A stretch of 36,207 nt of DNA from assembly GCA_031261165.1 (NCBI GenBank), contig JAISJU010000124.1:1-36207 (forward strand), read 5' to 3'. This document shows, piece by piece, positions 7,532-16,151 of the stretch (positions are counted from its first letter, which is position 1; each line of letters starts with the position of its first letter). The translations under genes and the position numbers were made by a program. The stretch is from Prevotellaceae bacterium (GTDB lineage Bacteria > Bacteroidota > Bacteroidia > Bacteroidales > Paludibacteraceae). The notes beneath the pieces are model-generated. The model worked only from the letters and a program-made list of their open reading frames with translations, was not told the DNA's origin and ran no database searches.

Positions 7532-7965
7532 TGGTTGTCAATTGTACTACAAAGATTTTCGGTGCGTTGCACCTTTTTATTATCAAGTCGAAATCTTCGA
7601 TAAGAAAAAACAAGACCTGCAAAAGTAGGCAATGAATTTAATAATAACATTGGCCACATTTCGGTTTTCAAGATATAAACAAACCACACTACTATTCCAA
7701 TGCACGGTAATAAAAACCACGATAAGAAACTTAAACCCTCATTCTCTTTTATTTTCTCTGATAAATTTAAAAAAATGGTTATTGATAATGCAGACAAAAA
7801 TAAAAAATTACAGAAAGATAGCCAAAATACTATAAAAACAGCAAATAACGTATACTCCCCCTCATATCCTATTACCAGACCATACATCAATGGCAAAAAA
7901 GTTAATATTACAGGAATTAAATTTGCTATTATTATTTTCAAATAATATTTTTTCATCATTTTCAT
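7528..7965 (-). CDS. Hypothetical membrane protein, C-terminus derived from a REP-like repeat
   Basis: A 145-aa protein of no recognised family. Hydrophobic segments lie at about residues 7-29, 37-66, 80-98 and 105-122, so four membrane helices are likely, with a short basic tail. The start ATG overlaps the hisB TGA by 4 bp and its stop overlaps the next start by 4 bp, so three genes are tightly coupled. The last roughly 14 residues ([14 protein letters not shown]) are encoded by a repeat containing the palindrome GGTGCGTTGCACC (7561-7573 on the plus strand), which recurs near 21849. The native C-terminus has therefore probably been replaced or extended by a mobile palindromic repeat. Confidence 0.7.
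   Translation of the reverse strand: MKMMKKYYLKIIIANLIPVILTFLPLMYGLVIGYEGEYTLFAVFIVFWLSFCNFLFLSALSITIFLNLSEKIKENEGLSFLSWFLLPCIGIVVWFVYILKTEMWPMLLLNSLPTFAGLVFSYRRFRLDNKKVQRTENLCSTIDNQ
7561..7573. repeat. REP-like palindrome, copy 1
   Basis: GGTGC-GTT-GCACC. The flanking sequence (TACTACAAAGATTTTC at 7545-7560) resembles the left arm region of the large repeat at 24977-25073 read in reverse. Copy 2 is at 21849-21861. Confidence 0.7.
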
Positions 7966-9095
7966 AGCACCCCCTTCGTACTCGGCAATTCATAATGATA
8001 AATATCCCGCCGTATCGCCATTTTCAACGCCCGCGCGAGGGCTTTAAAAATCCCCTCTATTTTATGGTGTTCGTTCTCGCCTTCGGCTTTGATATTGAGA
8101 TTCATTTTTGCGCTGTCGCTGAGCGATTTGAAGAAATGCAAAAACATTTCGGTCGGCACATCGCCAATTTTTTCACGGTGAAACTCGGCGTTCCACACCA
8201 GCCACGCCCGCCCGCCGAAATCCAGTGCTACCGTGCAAAGGCTGTCGTCCATCGGCAGGCAAAAGCCATAACGCTCTATGCCGCGCTTGCTGCCCAATGC
8301 CGTATAAATCGCCTCGCCGAGCGCAATCGCCGTGTCCTCCATCGTGTGGTGCTCATCAACTTCAATGTCGCCTTTTACGTTGATTGTCAGGTCAATACCC
8401 GAATGTTTGCCGATTTGTTCGAGCATATGGTCAAAAAAGTGCAAACCTGTAGAAATGTCGGTTTTACCGCTGCCGTCAAGATTTATTTCCACGCGAATAT
8501 CCGTTTCTTTCGTGGTACGCTGCACGGTGGCGCGGCGTTCTCCTGCAAACAGAAATTCGGCTATCCTGTCCCAATCCGTTGTGATTAATGCACAAAAATC
8601 CGTCAGTTTTTTTTCTTGCAGCAGTTTTTCCGCCTCGTCTTTTTCCTGAATGAAAATCGCCTTTGCACCCAAGTTTTTTGCTAATTCCACATCTGTAATC
8701 CTGTCGCCGATGACGAAACTCTGCGCGAGGTCGTAGTCGCCGTTCAGGTATTTGCCGAGCAAGCCGATGCGCGGTTTGCGCGTGGGCGCGTTGTCTTCGG
8801 GGAAGGTTTTGTCAATCAAAATGTCGTCGAACACAACGCCCTCGCCCGCAAGTATTTCCAACATTTTGCTTTGCACGCGGTCGAAATTTTCCTGCGGATA
8901 ACAATCCGTACCCAAACCGTCTTGATTGGTTACCATCACGAACTCGAAATCAAGTTTTTGGCGCACAAAGTGCAGGTTTCGCAACACTTTGGGCAAAAAC
9001 GACAACTCTTCAAGCGTATTCACTTGAAAGGTTACCGGCGGTTCCACGATAATCGTGCCGTCCCGGTCAATAAACAGGGCTTTTTTCATTGGCAT
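7962..9095 (-). CDS. hisB: Bifunctional histidinol-phosphatase/imidazoleglycerol-phosphate dehydratase HisB
   Basis: A 377-aa fused enzyme for two steps of histidine synthesis. Residues about 1-165 form a HAD phosphatase (LFIDRDGT with nucleophile Asp10 and Asp12; [14 protein letters not shown] later). Residues about 187-377 form the dehydratase (HFFDHML at about 219 and [14 protein letters not shown], with the metal-binding histidines). The size fits the bifunctional HisB of enterics and Bacteroidota. The longer frame begins with a non-ATG codon inside a repeat, so the ATG at 9095 is preferred, with 9089 as an alternative. It is the fourth his gene in the hisG-D-C-B order. It overlaps the downstream membrane gene by 4 bp, and a long inverted repeat fills its 5' leader. 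Confidence 0.96.
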   Translation of the reverse strand: MPMKKALFIDRDGTIIVEPPVTFQVNTLEELSFLPKVLRNLHFVRQKLDFEFVMVTNQDGLGTDCYPQENFDRVQSKMLEILAGEGVVFDDILIDKTFPEDNAPTRKPRIGLLGKYLNGDYDLAQSFVIGDRITDVELAKNLGAKAIFIQEKDEAEKLLQEKKLTDFCALITTDWDRIAEFLFAGERRATVQRTTKETDIRVEINLDGSGKTDISTGLHFFDHMLEQIGKHSGIDLTINVKGDIEVDEHHTMEDTAIALGEAIYTALGSKRGIERYGFCLPMDDSLCTVALDFGGRAWLVWNAEFHREKIGDVPTEMFLHFFKSLSDSAKMNLNIKAEGENEHHKIEGIFKALARALKMAIRRDIYHYELPSTKGVL

Positions 9096-9105
9096 TATTT
9101 TTTCG

Positions 9106-9174
9106 GCACGCAGATAACGCAGATTTTTTCGTATTCCTCTGCGAAAATCCAAAAAATCTGCGCTATCTGCGTGC
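9106..9174. repeat. Long inverted repeat between the DUF3127 gene and hisB
   Basis: 24-nt arms (9106-9129 and 9151-9174) match at 23 of 24 positions around a 21-nt loop. The arms contain CGCAGATAACGCAGAT-type units, a kind of small repeat often dispersed in Bacteroidota genomes. On the minus strand the structure would form in the hisB leader and could attenuate or stabilise the transcript. Confidence 0.85.
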
Positions 9175-9177
9175 TAT

Positions 9178-9606
9178 TTAAAACGGCAAATCCGAGTCGC
9201 TGCTCGAAGGCAAAATATCCTGTTCGCCAAACGGCGTAGCGGCGGGCGGCAGCGGTGCAGCAGCAGGTGCGGCAGCGGGCGCAGTAGCCGTTACAGGTGC
9301 GGGCGCGGCAGCAGCAGGATTAGCCGGCATTTCGCTCGAAATGGTTTCGACACGCCAAGCGCGAATATCGTTAAACCAACGTCCCTGAAACTCGCGACAA
9401 TCAATGTCGAAATCGACTTTCAACCACTGCCCTTCTTGGATTTTGAACTGGTCGATTTTCTCGCCCCAAAGGTTGAACGACATTCGTTTCGGATACTGCG
9501 ATTCGGTGTTGTGTTCCAGCACATAATCTTGTTTACGCCACAAGCCGTTGCGCCCTTCACCCGATTGCAGGGGCAGCACGGCGATGATTTTTCCTCTTAA
9601 TTCCAT
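9178..9606 (-). CDS. DUF3127 OB-fold-like protein with SSB-like C-terminal tip
   Basis: A 142-aa protein. Residues 1-90 match DUF3127, a small Bacteroidota family (MELRGKIIAVLPLQSGEGRN, QDYVLEHN, then SFNLWGEKID and FDIDCREFQGRWFNDIRAW), with a strand pattern like OB-fold single-strand-binding proteins. Residues about 92-128 are an Ala/Pro-rich linker. The protein ends in DSDLPF, closely resembling the acidic tip of bacterial SSB (DDDIPF) that recruits DNA-repair and replication proteins. DNA binding and partner recruitment are inferred; the family has no firmly established function. It lies between hisC and hisB, with an inverted repeat downstream and a heptamer-type repeat upstream. Confidence 0.85.
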   Translation of the reverse strand: MELRGKIIAVLPLQSGEGRNGLWRKQDYVLEHNTESQYPKRMSFNLWGEKIDQFKIQEGQWLKVDFDIDCREFQGRWFNDIRAWRVETISSEMPANPAAAAPAPVTATAPAAAPAAAPLPPAATPFGEQDILPSSSDSDLPF

Positions 9607-9620
9607 ATTATTTTTATTTT

Positions 9621-9676
9621 AGATTTAATGATTTACGATTTAATGATTTAGATTTTAGATTTACGATTTTTTGATT
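9621..9676. repeat. Heptamer-type AT-rich repeat between hisC and the DUF3127 gene
   Basis: Repeated GATTTAA, GATTTAC and GATTTTA-like units. They resemble the GATTTGC/GACTTGC units inside prmC (22391-22439) and probably belong to the same dispersed family. Confidence 0.65.
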
Positions 9677-9689
9677 GCGTAGCCAATCG

Positions 9690-10727
9690 TCAATCAATCG
9701 TCAATTCTTTTAATGTATTAATTAATATTTCATTTTCTTCTTTTGTGCCCACCGTAATGCGCAAACAACCCAAACTTAGCGACACATTATTGCGATTTCT
9801 GACGATAATGCCCTTATCCGTCAAATACTTGTAAATGCCGTTGGCATCGGGAGTTTTCACCAAAATAAAGTTGGCGTCAGACGGGTAAATTTTTTCCGCC
9901 AAAGGTAATGATTTTAATTCTTTTTGCAAATAGTCGCGTTGCTCTAAAAGCATTTTTACCCACGCATTTTTTCGTTCCTGTTTGTCAAGTTCCTCACTGA
10001 CAAAGTTTTGCGTCAGTAAATTTACATTGTACGGATACTTCACTTTGTTGAAAAATGCAATAATTTCTTCACTCGCAAACGCCATTCCGCAACGCACAGA
10101 TGCCAATCCCCACGCTTTGGAGAATGTTTGCAACACAATGATATTCTTGTACTTATCCAAATCCGCAAGCCACGATTTTTCCGAAGAGAAATCAACGTAT
10201 GCCTCGTCAATAATGACTATTCCGCCGAAATTTTCAACGATTTTCAACATTTCCGCACGATTGAGCAAATTTCCGCTCGGATTATTGGGCGAGCAGAGGA
10301 AAATGACTTTTGTTTTTTCATTTACTGCCGCCAAAACACGGTTGGCATCAAGTGTAAAATCCTCATTCAAAAATACTTTTCGGTACTCCACATTGTTAAT
10401 TTCCGCGCAGACTTTGTACATTCCGTAAGTCGGCTCAATGGCAACCGCATTGTCCTCCTTCGGCTCGCAAAAAATGCGGAAAACGAGGTCAATCGGCTCA
10501 TCGCTGCCGTTGCCGAGCATTATTTGCGCGGGGCGCACGCCTTTCAACTTTGCTATTTTTTCTTTCAACGCCCATTGCAGCGGGTCGGGATAGCGGTTGT
10601 AGGGCGCATTCAGCGGGTTTTCGTTGGCATCAAGAGAAACTGATGCCTCGCCTTTAAATTCATCTCTTGCACAAGAGTATGGGCTTAATTGCGCGATGTT
10701 TTTTCTGATTAATTTTTGTATGTTCAT
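9690..10727 (-). CDS. hisC: Histidinol-phosphate aminotransferase HisC
   Basis: A 345-aa PLP-dependent class I/II aminotransferase that converts imidazole-acetol phosphate to histidinol phosphate. Recognised elements: [19 protein letters not shown] near residue 31, [10 protein letters not shown] (72-81), SPNNPSGN (146-153), IDEAYVDF (173-180, Asp174 and Tyr177 contacting PLP) and [14 protein letters not shown] (201-214, Lys204 forms the Schiff base). Length is typical of the HisC family. It is the third his gene in the minus-strand order G-D-C-B but is separated from hisD by three other genes. It is followed by a heptamer repeat and DUF3127, then hisB. Confidence 0.96.
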   Translation of the reverse strand: MNIQKLIRKNIAQLSPYSCARDEFKGEASVSLDANENPLNAPYNRYPDPLQWALKEKIAKLKGVRPAQIMLGNGSDEPIDLVFRIFCEPKEDNAVAIEPTYGMYKVCAEINNVEYRKVFLNEDFTLDANRVLAAVNEKTKVIFLCSPNNPSGNLLNRAEMLKIVENFGGIVIIDEAYVDFSSEKSWLADLDKYKNIIVLQTFSKAWGLASVRCGMAFASEEIIAFFNKVKYPYNVNLLTQNFVSEELDKQERKNAWVKMLLEQRDYLQKELKSLPLAEKIYPSDANFILVKTPDANGIYKYLTDKGIIVRNRNNVSLSLGCLRITVGTKEENEILINTLKELTID

Positions 10728-10734
10728 ATTTTTA

Positions 10735-10830
10735 TTTCGCAGGGCATTACCCTGCGTTGTATAATTGCGCTCTTTCAGAGCGGTGATTTTGTTTGTGTAA
10801 TTATGGGTAGGCGGGGTAACGCCGACATTG
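10735..10830. repeat. Cluster of small palindromes upstream of hisC
   Basis: Three short hairpins lie close together: CGCAGGG...CCCTGCG, GCTCT-TTC-AGAGC, and GGCG...CGCC, in the 142-bp gap between the 204-aa gene and hisC. They look like the remains of a Bacteroidota repeat element rather than a terminator, as no T-tract follows. Confidence 0.5.
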
Positions 10831-10869
10831 AAAATACCCCGACATTATTTATTTCAAATATCCTCATTA

Positions 10870-11484
10870 CTACATCTCTCTGTTAATTTCGACAATGTCG
10901 TCTGGAATTTCATTGTCAATCAGCCAGTTAATATCCAAATTGCTGTATGTCGCAACTGCCATTAATGTCGGATTGTCGCTAAACAAGTGCCCAATAGTTT
11001 CCAAATCGTCAGCGAAATCAATCATCAAGTCTTCGTGCATTTTTTTTAGTAAAATCAGAATTTTAAACATTCTTGACACAAAATACACATTCAATTTATG
11101 TGATTTTTCTGCCGGATAATCTTTGAAATTATCATTGTAAAGCGTTAGAAATTCCTTCACCATAAATATTTGAAGTTCTATTTCGCCATATTTGTCTTTT
11201 GTTATTTTGATATGTTCGTTGATAATCTCGCTTGTTTCCCGCATATATATCAACATAATTCTCGGATTGTCGTATCGAATATGTTCTTTTACGGCATTGA
11301 TATTGTTTGTAACTGCTTTCTTGGCTTGTTTTCGCCTGTCTTCTTTGCTGTCGCCGGAAATCAGTTCAAAATAAAGTCGGTTTGCCAAATCCAAATCATA
11401 TTTCAGCAGGCGAAAAATCAGTTTGTTTTTTTCTCTTGAAGGCAATCGAATGATTGCTTCTTTAAATTCTTTGTCGAAATTCAT
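10870..11484 (-). CDS. Hypothetical cytoplasmic protein
   Basis: A 204-aa protein I do not recognise. It has no signal peptide or membrane segment and is predicted mostly helical, with many charged residues (for example DKEFKEAIIRLPSREKNKLI at the N-terminus and SGDSKEDRRKQAKKAVTNNI at about 44-63). The middle part reads like a helical bundle (TSEIINEHIKITKDKYGEIE). The ATG at 11484 follows the patatin gene by about 40 bp on the same strand. Base composition appears AT-richer than the flanking hisC and patatin genes, so it may be a newcomer in the old his operon region. No function is assigned. Confidence 0.7.
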   Translation of the reverse strand: MNFDKEFKEAIIRLPSREKNKLIFRLLKYDLDLANRLYFELISGDSKEDRRKQAKKAVTNNINAVKEHIRYDNPRIMLIYMRETSEIINEHIKITKDKYGEIELQIFMVKEFLTLYNDNFKDYPAEKSHKLNVYFVSRMFKILILLKKMHEDLMIDFADDLETIGHLFSDNPTLMAVATYSNLDINWLIDNEIPDDIVEINREM

Positions 11485-11524
11485 ATTGCTCTTGTTTTTT
11501 TAGTGAATTTATGTGTTTTTTTAT

Positions 11525-13819
11525 TTAATCTAAAAACCTTTTATTAAACAACAAATACCCAATATTAAATCCAAAATTCCAATTTTTGGCAGGCGAACTG
11601 TAATAATTCACAAACACGCTTGCCGAGAGGAAAGGCAGGCGGAATACAAACGCCACCTCGCCGATATATTCAAAAGTAGAAAAATAATCGCCATAACGGG
11701 CTTGCAAATTTTCGTCTTTTTCAGTAGGTCGCAGCGGCAGAAATCCGTAAAAACCGCCCCTGAGGCTCAACTGCCGCGTGAAATTGTACATCGGCATTGC
11801 ACCGCCGGCAACGAACTGGTTTGCCGAAAACGCAGGGTTGAATATGTAACGGCTATGCACCGTAGGATTAAACGCGGGGGCTTGCAAAATGCTTGCCGTG
11901 TAATTGTCGCCGAGCGGGTGGGTGGAATATGCGGCATCGCCCATAATGCCGAGCGTAAGGTGCCTGCCAAACAAAAAATATTGCTCATAAAGCAAGCGGC
12001 TTTGCCACCACAAAATATTATCTCTCCTAATCTCTGCGCCCAACAACGAACTTGGATTATACCGCTCGTTGCCCGAAACAATCTGCGTTACAAAATCAAG
12101 ATATTGCCCTTCGTTGGCATATTGCTTGTCATTCAGCGTATTAACCTGAAAATGATAATACAGATTTGCCAAATCGTAACGGTTTCTATCTTTGTTGTGC
12201 TGCATAAAATCCAACGGCGATTGATAATAAGAATCGTACAAACGCGCTATGCCGACACCCACGCCCATTTTCGATTTGAAAGACGAGGGGAAATCAACGC
12301 CAAATTTCAAATAACGCTCTTGCTGAACAAAATAACTCGCTTCTTCGTCTTGATAAAACGGCTTGTTGTTCTCATAAAAATAAAAACCCTGAATATTGCC
12401 CGTCAATTTGAGGTAACAGGGCAATTGCACAGACGGAAAATCGACCTGCGAAGTAAATTGCAAACCGTTGTACGCTCTGCCGAACTGGGCAGTCAAATCG
12501 TTTGTCCAGGCACGCGACTGCAAGCGTTGGTATCTCAACCCGAAAAACGCTTGGCTCGACACCGAAGACGACATATTACCCCCAACCGCAAAGTAGAAAT
12601 TGTCATCAAGTTTCACATTCAGCAATAAATCAAAAGCCTTATTGATAGAGTCATAAACGGCTGTCGGGCGAATTTCGGAAATATGGTTGTCCGCCATCAG
12701 TTTGAAATAACTTTTCCTGAATTCTTCTATATCAATATATTTGTCTTTTTCGTGGAAAGAATTGGCAATAAAACGCTGCTGGGCGGTATTGACACCGCTA
12801 ACCTTCATTGTTTTAAAACGCAATTCGGGGAAGGTGGCACGAAACGCTTTGCGCCTTTCCCGCAATTCTTCTTTGGAGCGGCGAGTGCTGACTTTTGCAC
12901 GAATTTGGTCAATGATATTTATTGTTGAATCGTAAGCGAGTTGGTACATCGCATCTATTTTATAAAAATCCAGCAGTTTAATACGGTCAAGGTCGGTACT
13001 GAAATCAAGCAACACGCCTTCGTCTTTGTTGATGCTGTAATCGGTCGGCACCATTACCATATTGAGAATACTTGCTTTCAAGTTCTTCGCATTCGGCTGG
13101 TCGGGATTGTCGGCTACGGCACTGCCCACGATATAATCGGGGTGGAAATCGCGCCGCATTGCCGTGAGCGGAAAGTTGTCGTAAATACCGCCGTCAAAAA
13201 GTATTCTGCCGTCAATTTCTATCGGTCGGAAAATAAAGGGAAAAGTCATCGAGGCACGCACGGCATCGCCCAAATCGCCTTTGTTCAACGTTATCGACTC
13301 TTTCCGATAGACATCAGACGCCATACATCGGAAAGGCACAAACAAACGGTCGAAATTGCCGCCGCAAGCCGCCGTTGCCTGCGAATAAAGCGCAAGAAAC
13401 ACCGCGTTCATTTGAATGGGACTGATAACATTCATCGGCAGTTTCGGCTCAATAATCAGTGAATCGGTAATACTGAATTTGATGGTAAAAATATCCGGCT
13501 CGGGGTCTTTACGCTTGTAAGAATAGACGTATTTCTCCTGCGTTTCGCCGGTTTGCCAATAAGCAAACTCCTCAGATTTGAAAATTTCGACCATCTCGAC
13601 AGGCGAATAACCCATCGCATAGAGCGAGCCGACCACCGCACCGATAGATGTACCGGTGATGTAGTCAATGGGAATTTCATTGTCCTCCAACGCTTGCAGC
13701 ACGCCCAAATGCGCCATTCCTTTGGCACCGCCGCCGCTCAGCACTACGCCGACTTTTTGTGCCGATGCCAACAAAACCATCATCAATAAAAAACCTATCA
13801 ACGGAATTTTGTTTTTCAT
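11525..13819 (-). CDS. Patatin-like phospholipase with C-terminal outer-membrane barrel
   Basis: A 764-aa exported protein. Signal peptide at about 1-20 (LLMMVLLASA). The patatin domain, about 22-230, carries the oxyanion motif SGGGAKG (28-34), the nucleophile Ser58 in GTSIG (56-60) and the catalytic Asp209 in FDGGIYDNFP. A POTRA-like region follows around 335-400 (LRFKTMKVSGVNTAQQRFIA). Residues about 410-764 form a BamA/TamA-like beta-barrel with alternating aromatic strands ending in NFGFNIGYLLFN. This matches the patatin-Omp85 family (PlpD-like, type Vd-related). Lipid hydrolysis at the outer membrane is the family expectation. A strong terminator separates it from the upstream OMP gene. 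Confidence 0.92.
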   Translation of the reverse strand: MKNKIPLIGFLLMMVLLASAQKVGVVLSGGGAKGMAHLGVLQALEDNEIPIDYITGTSIGAVVGSLYAMGYSPVEMVEIFKSEEFAYWQTGETQEKYVYSYKRKDPEPDIFTIKFSITDSLIIEPKLPMNVISPIQMNAVFLALYSQATAACGGNFDRLFVPFRCMASDVYRKESITLNKGDLGDAVRASMTFPFIFRPIEIDGRILFDGGIYDNFPLTAMRRDFHPDYIVGSAVADNPDQPNAKNLKASILNMVMVPTDYSINKDEGVLLDFSTDLDRIKLLDFYKIDAMYQLAYDSTINIIDQIRAKVSTRRSKEELRERRKAFRATFPELRFKTMKVSGVNTAQQRFIANSFHEKDKYIDIEEFRKSYFKLMADNHISEIRPTAVYDSINKAFDLLLNVKLDDNFYFAVGGNMSSSVSSQAFFGLRYQRLQSRAWTNDLTAQFGRAYNGLQFTSQVDFPSVQLPCYLKLTGNIQGFYFYENNKPFYQDEEASYFVQQERYLKFGVDFPSSFKSKMGVGVGIARLYDSYYQSPLDFMQHNKDRNRYDLANLYYHFQVNTLNDKQYANEGQYLDFVTQIVSGNERYNPSSLLGAEIRRDNILWWQSRLLYEQYFLFGRHLTLGIMGDAAYSTHPLGDNYTASILQAPAFNPTVHSRYIFNPAFSANQFVAGGAMPMYNFTRQLSLRGGFYGFLPLRPTEKDENLQARYGDYFSTFEYIGEVAFVFRLPFLSASVFVNYYSSPAKNWNFGFNIGYLLFNKRFLD

Positions 13820-13852
13820 TGGTTTATTTGTTTTTCAGAATACAAAATTACA

Positions 13853-13890
13853 AAAAAGTCCCAAGAAGTAAAAACTTCTTGGGACTTTTT
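13853..13890. terminator. Strong terminator hairpin after the OMP gene
   Basis: A 17-bp perfect stem (arm AAAAAGTCCCAAGAAGT, 13853-13869, partner 13874-13890) with a 4-nt AAAA loop. A/T runs on both sides make it potentially bidirectional. It lies 12 nt after the OMP stop on the minus strand. Confidence 0.88.
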
Positions 13891-13902
13891 AATTTTGTTT
13901 TT

Positions 13903-14703
13903 TTAGAAGTAGAAATTTACACCAATTTTACCATTTGCTTTTGTTGAAAAATCAAATGCGCTACCGCCTGCTGTTTTTGTTTCTTCTTCTTTAACAGCAC
14001 TACCGTTCCAATATTCTACGCTTTGTACGCCTTCGCCTTGTGTATTAAATCCTAAACTCAAACCAACTTCGCCGCTAATGGAAATGCGGGGAGCCACAAA
14101 GTATTCAACACCAACAAAGCCGCCTAAACCAAAACCGAAAGTAAAACCGGGTTTATTTTCTGTCAGGCTACTGCCGTCTACTCCGCTAAAATGAGCAGGG
14201 TTAGTTGCAGAAAGTGCATTCCCGTATTCATAAGTAACCTTATTATTTCTTCCGAAATTTAAACCAACTTCCGGTCCATAGAATGCTTGCAAACGACCGT
14301 TACCGCGATGGAACACATAGCCAACATCAAGTCTAAAAGCAGAATTTGACACTTTCTTTGAGTCTTCAACTTTTTCATTTGTAGTAGAACCTACTTTGTC
14401 AACCAATTTTTTTTGCGTGTCGGTGTTAAAACCAAAGCCCAAAGTAGCACGAACAGAAGTATTGTCCGTCAAGAAATACGAGCCACTGAGACCAAATTCG
14501 TTACCAAATAAACCGTTTACGCTGGCATCGTTATCGCTAAAAATACCACCGATAAACTTAAACGTTGGGAGTGCGTTGATAGACAAACCGAAATCGCCTG
14601 CTTTCGGCAAAATGGGTTGTCCGCTTTTGCTTACCACTTCTTGTGCGCTTGCACCAAACAATGTAGCCGTTGCTAAGGCTACTGAAAGTAATACTTTTTT
14701 CAT
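13903..14703 (-). CDS. Outer-membrane beta-barrel protein
   Basis: A 266-aa protein with a cleavable signal peptide (MKKVLLSVALATATLFGASA) and repeated amphipathic strands rich in Gly and aromatics. The C-terminus is GVNFYF with terminal Phe, as expected for Bam-inserted barrels. It resembles the PF13568-type outer-membrane beta-barrel proteins common in Bacteroidota; no substrate is known. It has its own consensus promoter (14779-14810), a roughly 75-nt leader containing a 7-bp hairpin (GTCCTCT/AGAGGAC) and its own terminator, so it is probably expressed independently and strongly. It sits between hisD and the patatin gene. Confidence 0.88.
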   Translation of the reverse strand: MKKVLLSVALATATLFGASAQEVVSKSGQPILPKAGDFGLSINALPTFKFIGGIFSDNDASVNGLFGNEFGLSGSYFLTDNTSVRATLGFGFNTDTQKKLVDKVGSTTNEKVEDSKKVSNSAFRLDVGYVFHRGNGRLQAFYGPEVGLNFGRNNKVTYEYGNALSATNPAHFSGVDGSSLTENKPGFTFGFGLGGFVGVEYFVAPRISISGEVGLSLGFNTQGEGVQSVEYWNGSAVKEEETKTAGGSAFDFSTKANGKIGVNFYF

Positions 14704-14778
14704 TGTGTATAATTTTTAATGAATGTCCTCTTATAATTTAGTTGAAAATGCCAGAGGACTTTAAACATTTTCAGGGCG

Positions 14779-14810
14779 CAAAATTACAGCATTCTTATCA
14801 TACAAACAAA
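14779..14810 (-). promoter_or_regulatory. Promoter of the outer-membrane protein gene
   Basis: Minus-strand TTTG (14807-14810), a 20-nt spacer, and TAATTTTG (14779-14786), matching the phylum consensus. Confidence 0.65.
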
Positions 14811-14834
14811 TTTTTTACCTATTTCTTACCACTT

Positions 14835-16124
14835 TTAACTAAAAAGCCCACATTTTCGTAGGCTCACTGCATTTTTATGCGCCATAAGTTGCTCATTCTC
14901 AGCCATTATCTCAATCGCACCGCCGATATTCTGCAAACCCTCTTTTGTCAATTCCTGAAAAGTGATTTTTTTCATAAAACTGTCCAAATTTACACCGCTG
15001 TATGCCTTTGCATAGCCGTTTGTGGGCAGGGTGTGATTAGTGCCTGAGGCGTAGTCGCCTGCGCTTTCGGGCGTGAGATGTCCCAGAAAGATAGAGCCTG
15101 CATTGGTGATTTTTTCGGCAACGGCGCGGTAACTTTCTGTGGAAATAATCAAATGTTCGGGCGCGTATTCGTTAGTCAGGGCGATTGCCTCGTCGATGTT
15201 GCGCACAATGATTATTTTGCTGTTTTCCAATGCTTTGCGTGCCAAATCCACGCGCGGCAAGAGTTCTACCTGTTTTTCTACTTCTATCATCACCTTTTCC
15301 GCCAATTCCTCGCTCGTGGTTATCAAAACTGACTGACTGTCAATGCCGTGTTCTGCCTGCGAGAGCAAATCGGCAGCCACAAAAGCGGAGTTTGCCGTGT
15401 CGTCTGCCAGCACTTCCACTTCCGATGGTCCGGCGGGCATATCAATCGCCGCATCGCGCAACGAAACCAACTGTTTGGCAGCGGTTACATACTGATTGCC
15501 AGGTCCGAAAATTTTATACACTTTAGAAACACTCTCCGTGCCGTAAGCCATTGCGCCAATCGCCTGAATGCCGCCGATTTTGTAGATTTTCGTAACGCCC
15601 GCCACGCTCGCAGCATACAACACAGCAGGGTGGATTTTGCCGGTTTCTTTGCTTGGCGGCGAGCAAAGCACAATCTCCCCGCAACCCGCAATTTGCGCGG
15701 GGATTGCCAACATCAGCACGGTAGAAAACAGCGGTGCCGTGCCGCCCGGAATGTACAGCCCGACCTTTTCAATCGCTACGGCTTTTTGCCAGCAGATAAC
15801 GCCGAGCATTGTTTCGATTTTCGGTAATTCGTGGCGTTGCGCGGCGTGGAATTTCTCGATGTTCCGTTTTGCCAACAAAATGGCGGCTTTCAATTCTTCC
15901 GAAACTTGTTTTTCTGCCTCTCGTATCTCATTTTCAGGCACTTGTAAAGCCAACAAACTGACTTTGTCAAATTTCAGTTCGTATTCTTTCACTGCCTCAT
16001 CGCCGCGCGTTTTGATGTCGTTTAAGACGGTTTGCACGGTTTCGGTTAATGCCGAATTATCGAAGGTTGGGCGTTGTAAGAGTTGCGCCCAATCGGGTTT
16101 TTGAGGGTATTTTATTGTTTGCAT
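14835..16124 (-). CDS. hisD: Histidinol dehydrogenase HisD
   Basis: A 429-aa NAD- and zinc-dependent enzyme catalysing the last two oxidations of histidine synthesis. Recognised blocks: YIPGGTAPLFSTVLMLAIPA (about 125-145), IGGIQAIGAMAYGT and KIFGPGNQYVTAAK, DMPAGPSEVEVLAD, LLSQAEHGIDSQ (with the zinc-binding Gln and His), EHLII, and GDYASGTNHTLPT. Length is typical. The start at 16124 lies 27 nt after the stop of the lipoprotein gene on the same strand. It is therefore probably the last gene of a ribD-to-hisD transcript; an OMP promoter starts after it. Confidence 0.97.
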   Translation of the reverse strand: MQTIKYPQKPDWAQLLQRPTFDNSALTETVQTVLNDIKTRGDEAVKEYELKFDKVSLLALQVPENEIREAEKQVSEELKAAILLAKRNIEKFHAAQRHELPKIETMLGVICWQKAVAIEKVGLYIPGGTAPLFSTVLMLAIPAQIAGCGEIVLCSPPSKETGKIHPAVLYAASVAGVTKIYKIGGIQAIGAMAYGTESVSKVYKIFGPGNQYVTAAKQLVSLRDAAIDMPAGPSEVEVLADDTANSAFVAADLLSQAEHGIDSQSVLITTSEELAEKVMIEVEKQVELLPRVDLARKALENSKIIIVRNIDEAIALTNEYAPEHLIISTESYRAVAEKITNAGSIFLGHLTPESAGDYASGTNHTLPTNGYAKAYSGVNLDSFMKKITFQELTKEGLQNIGGAIEIMAENEQLMAHKNAVSLRKCGLFS

Positions 16125-16151
16125 AAATTTCTATTTTTCTTGTATAAAAAA

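Noticed and set aside
11702..12628. A 308-aa plus-strand frame over the patatin gene
   Set aside because: Antisense shadow of a clearly recognised gene; Arg/Ile-rich composition and no motif.
13853..13890. The hairpin after the OMP gene as another REP element
   Set aside because: A 4-nt loop, 17-bp perfect stem with flanking A/T runs and position 12 nt after a stop make it a standard terminator.
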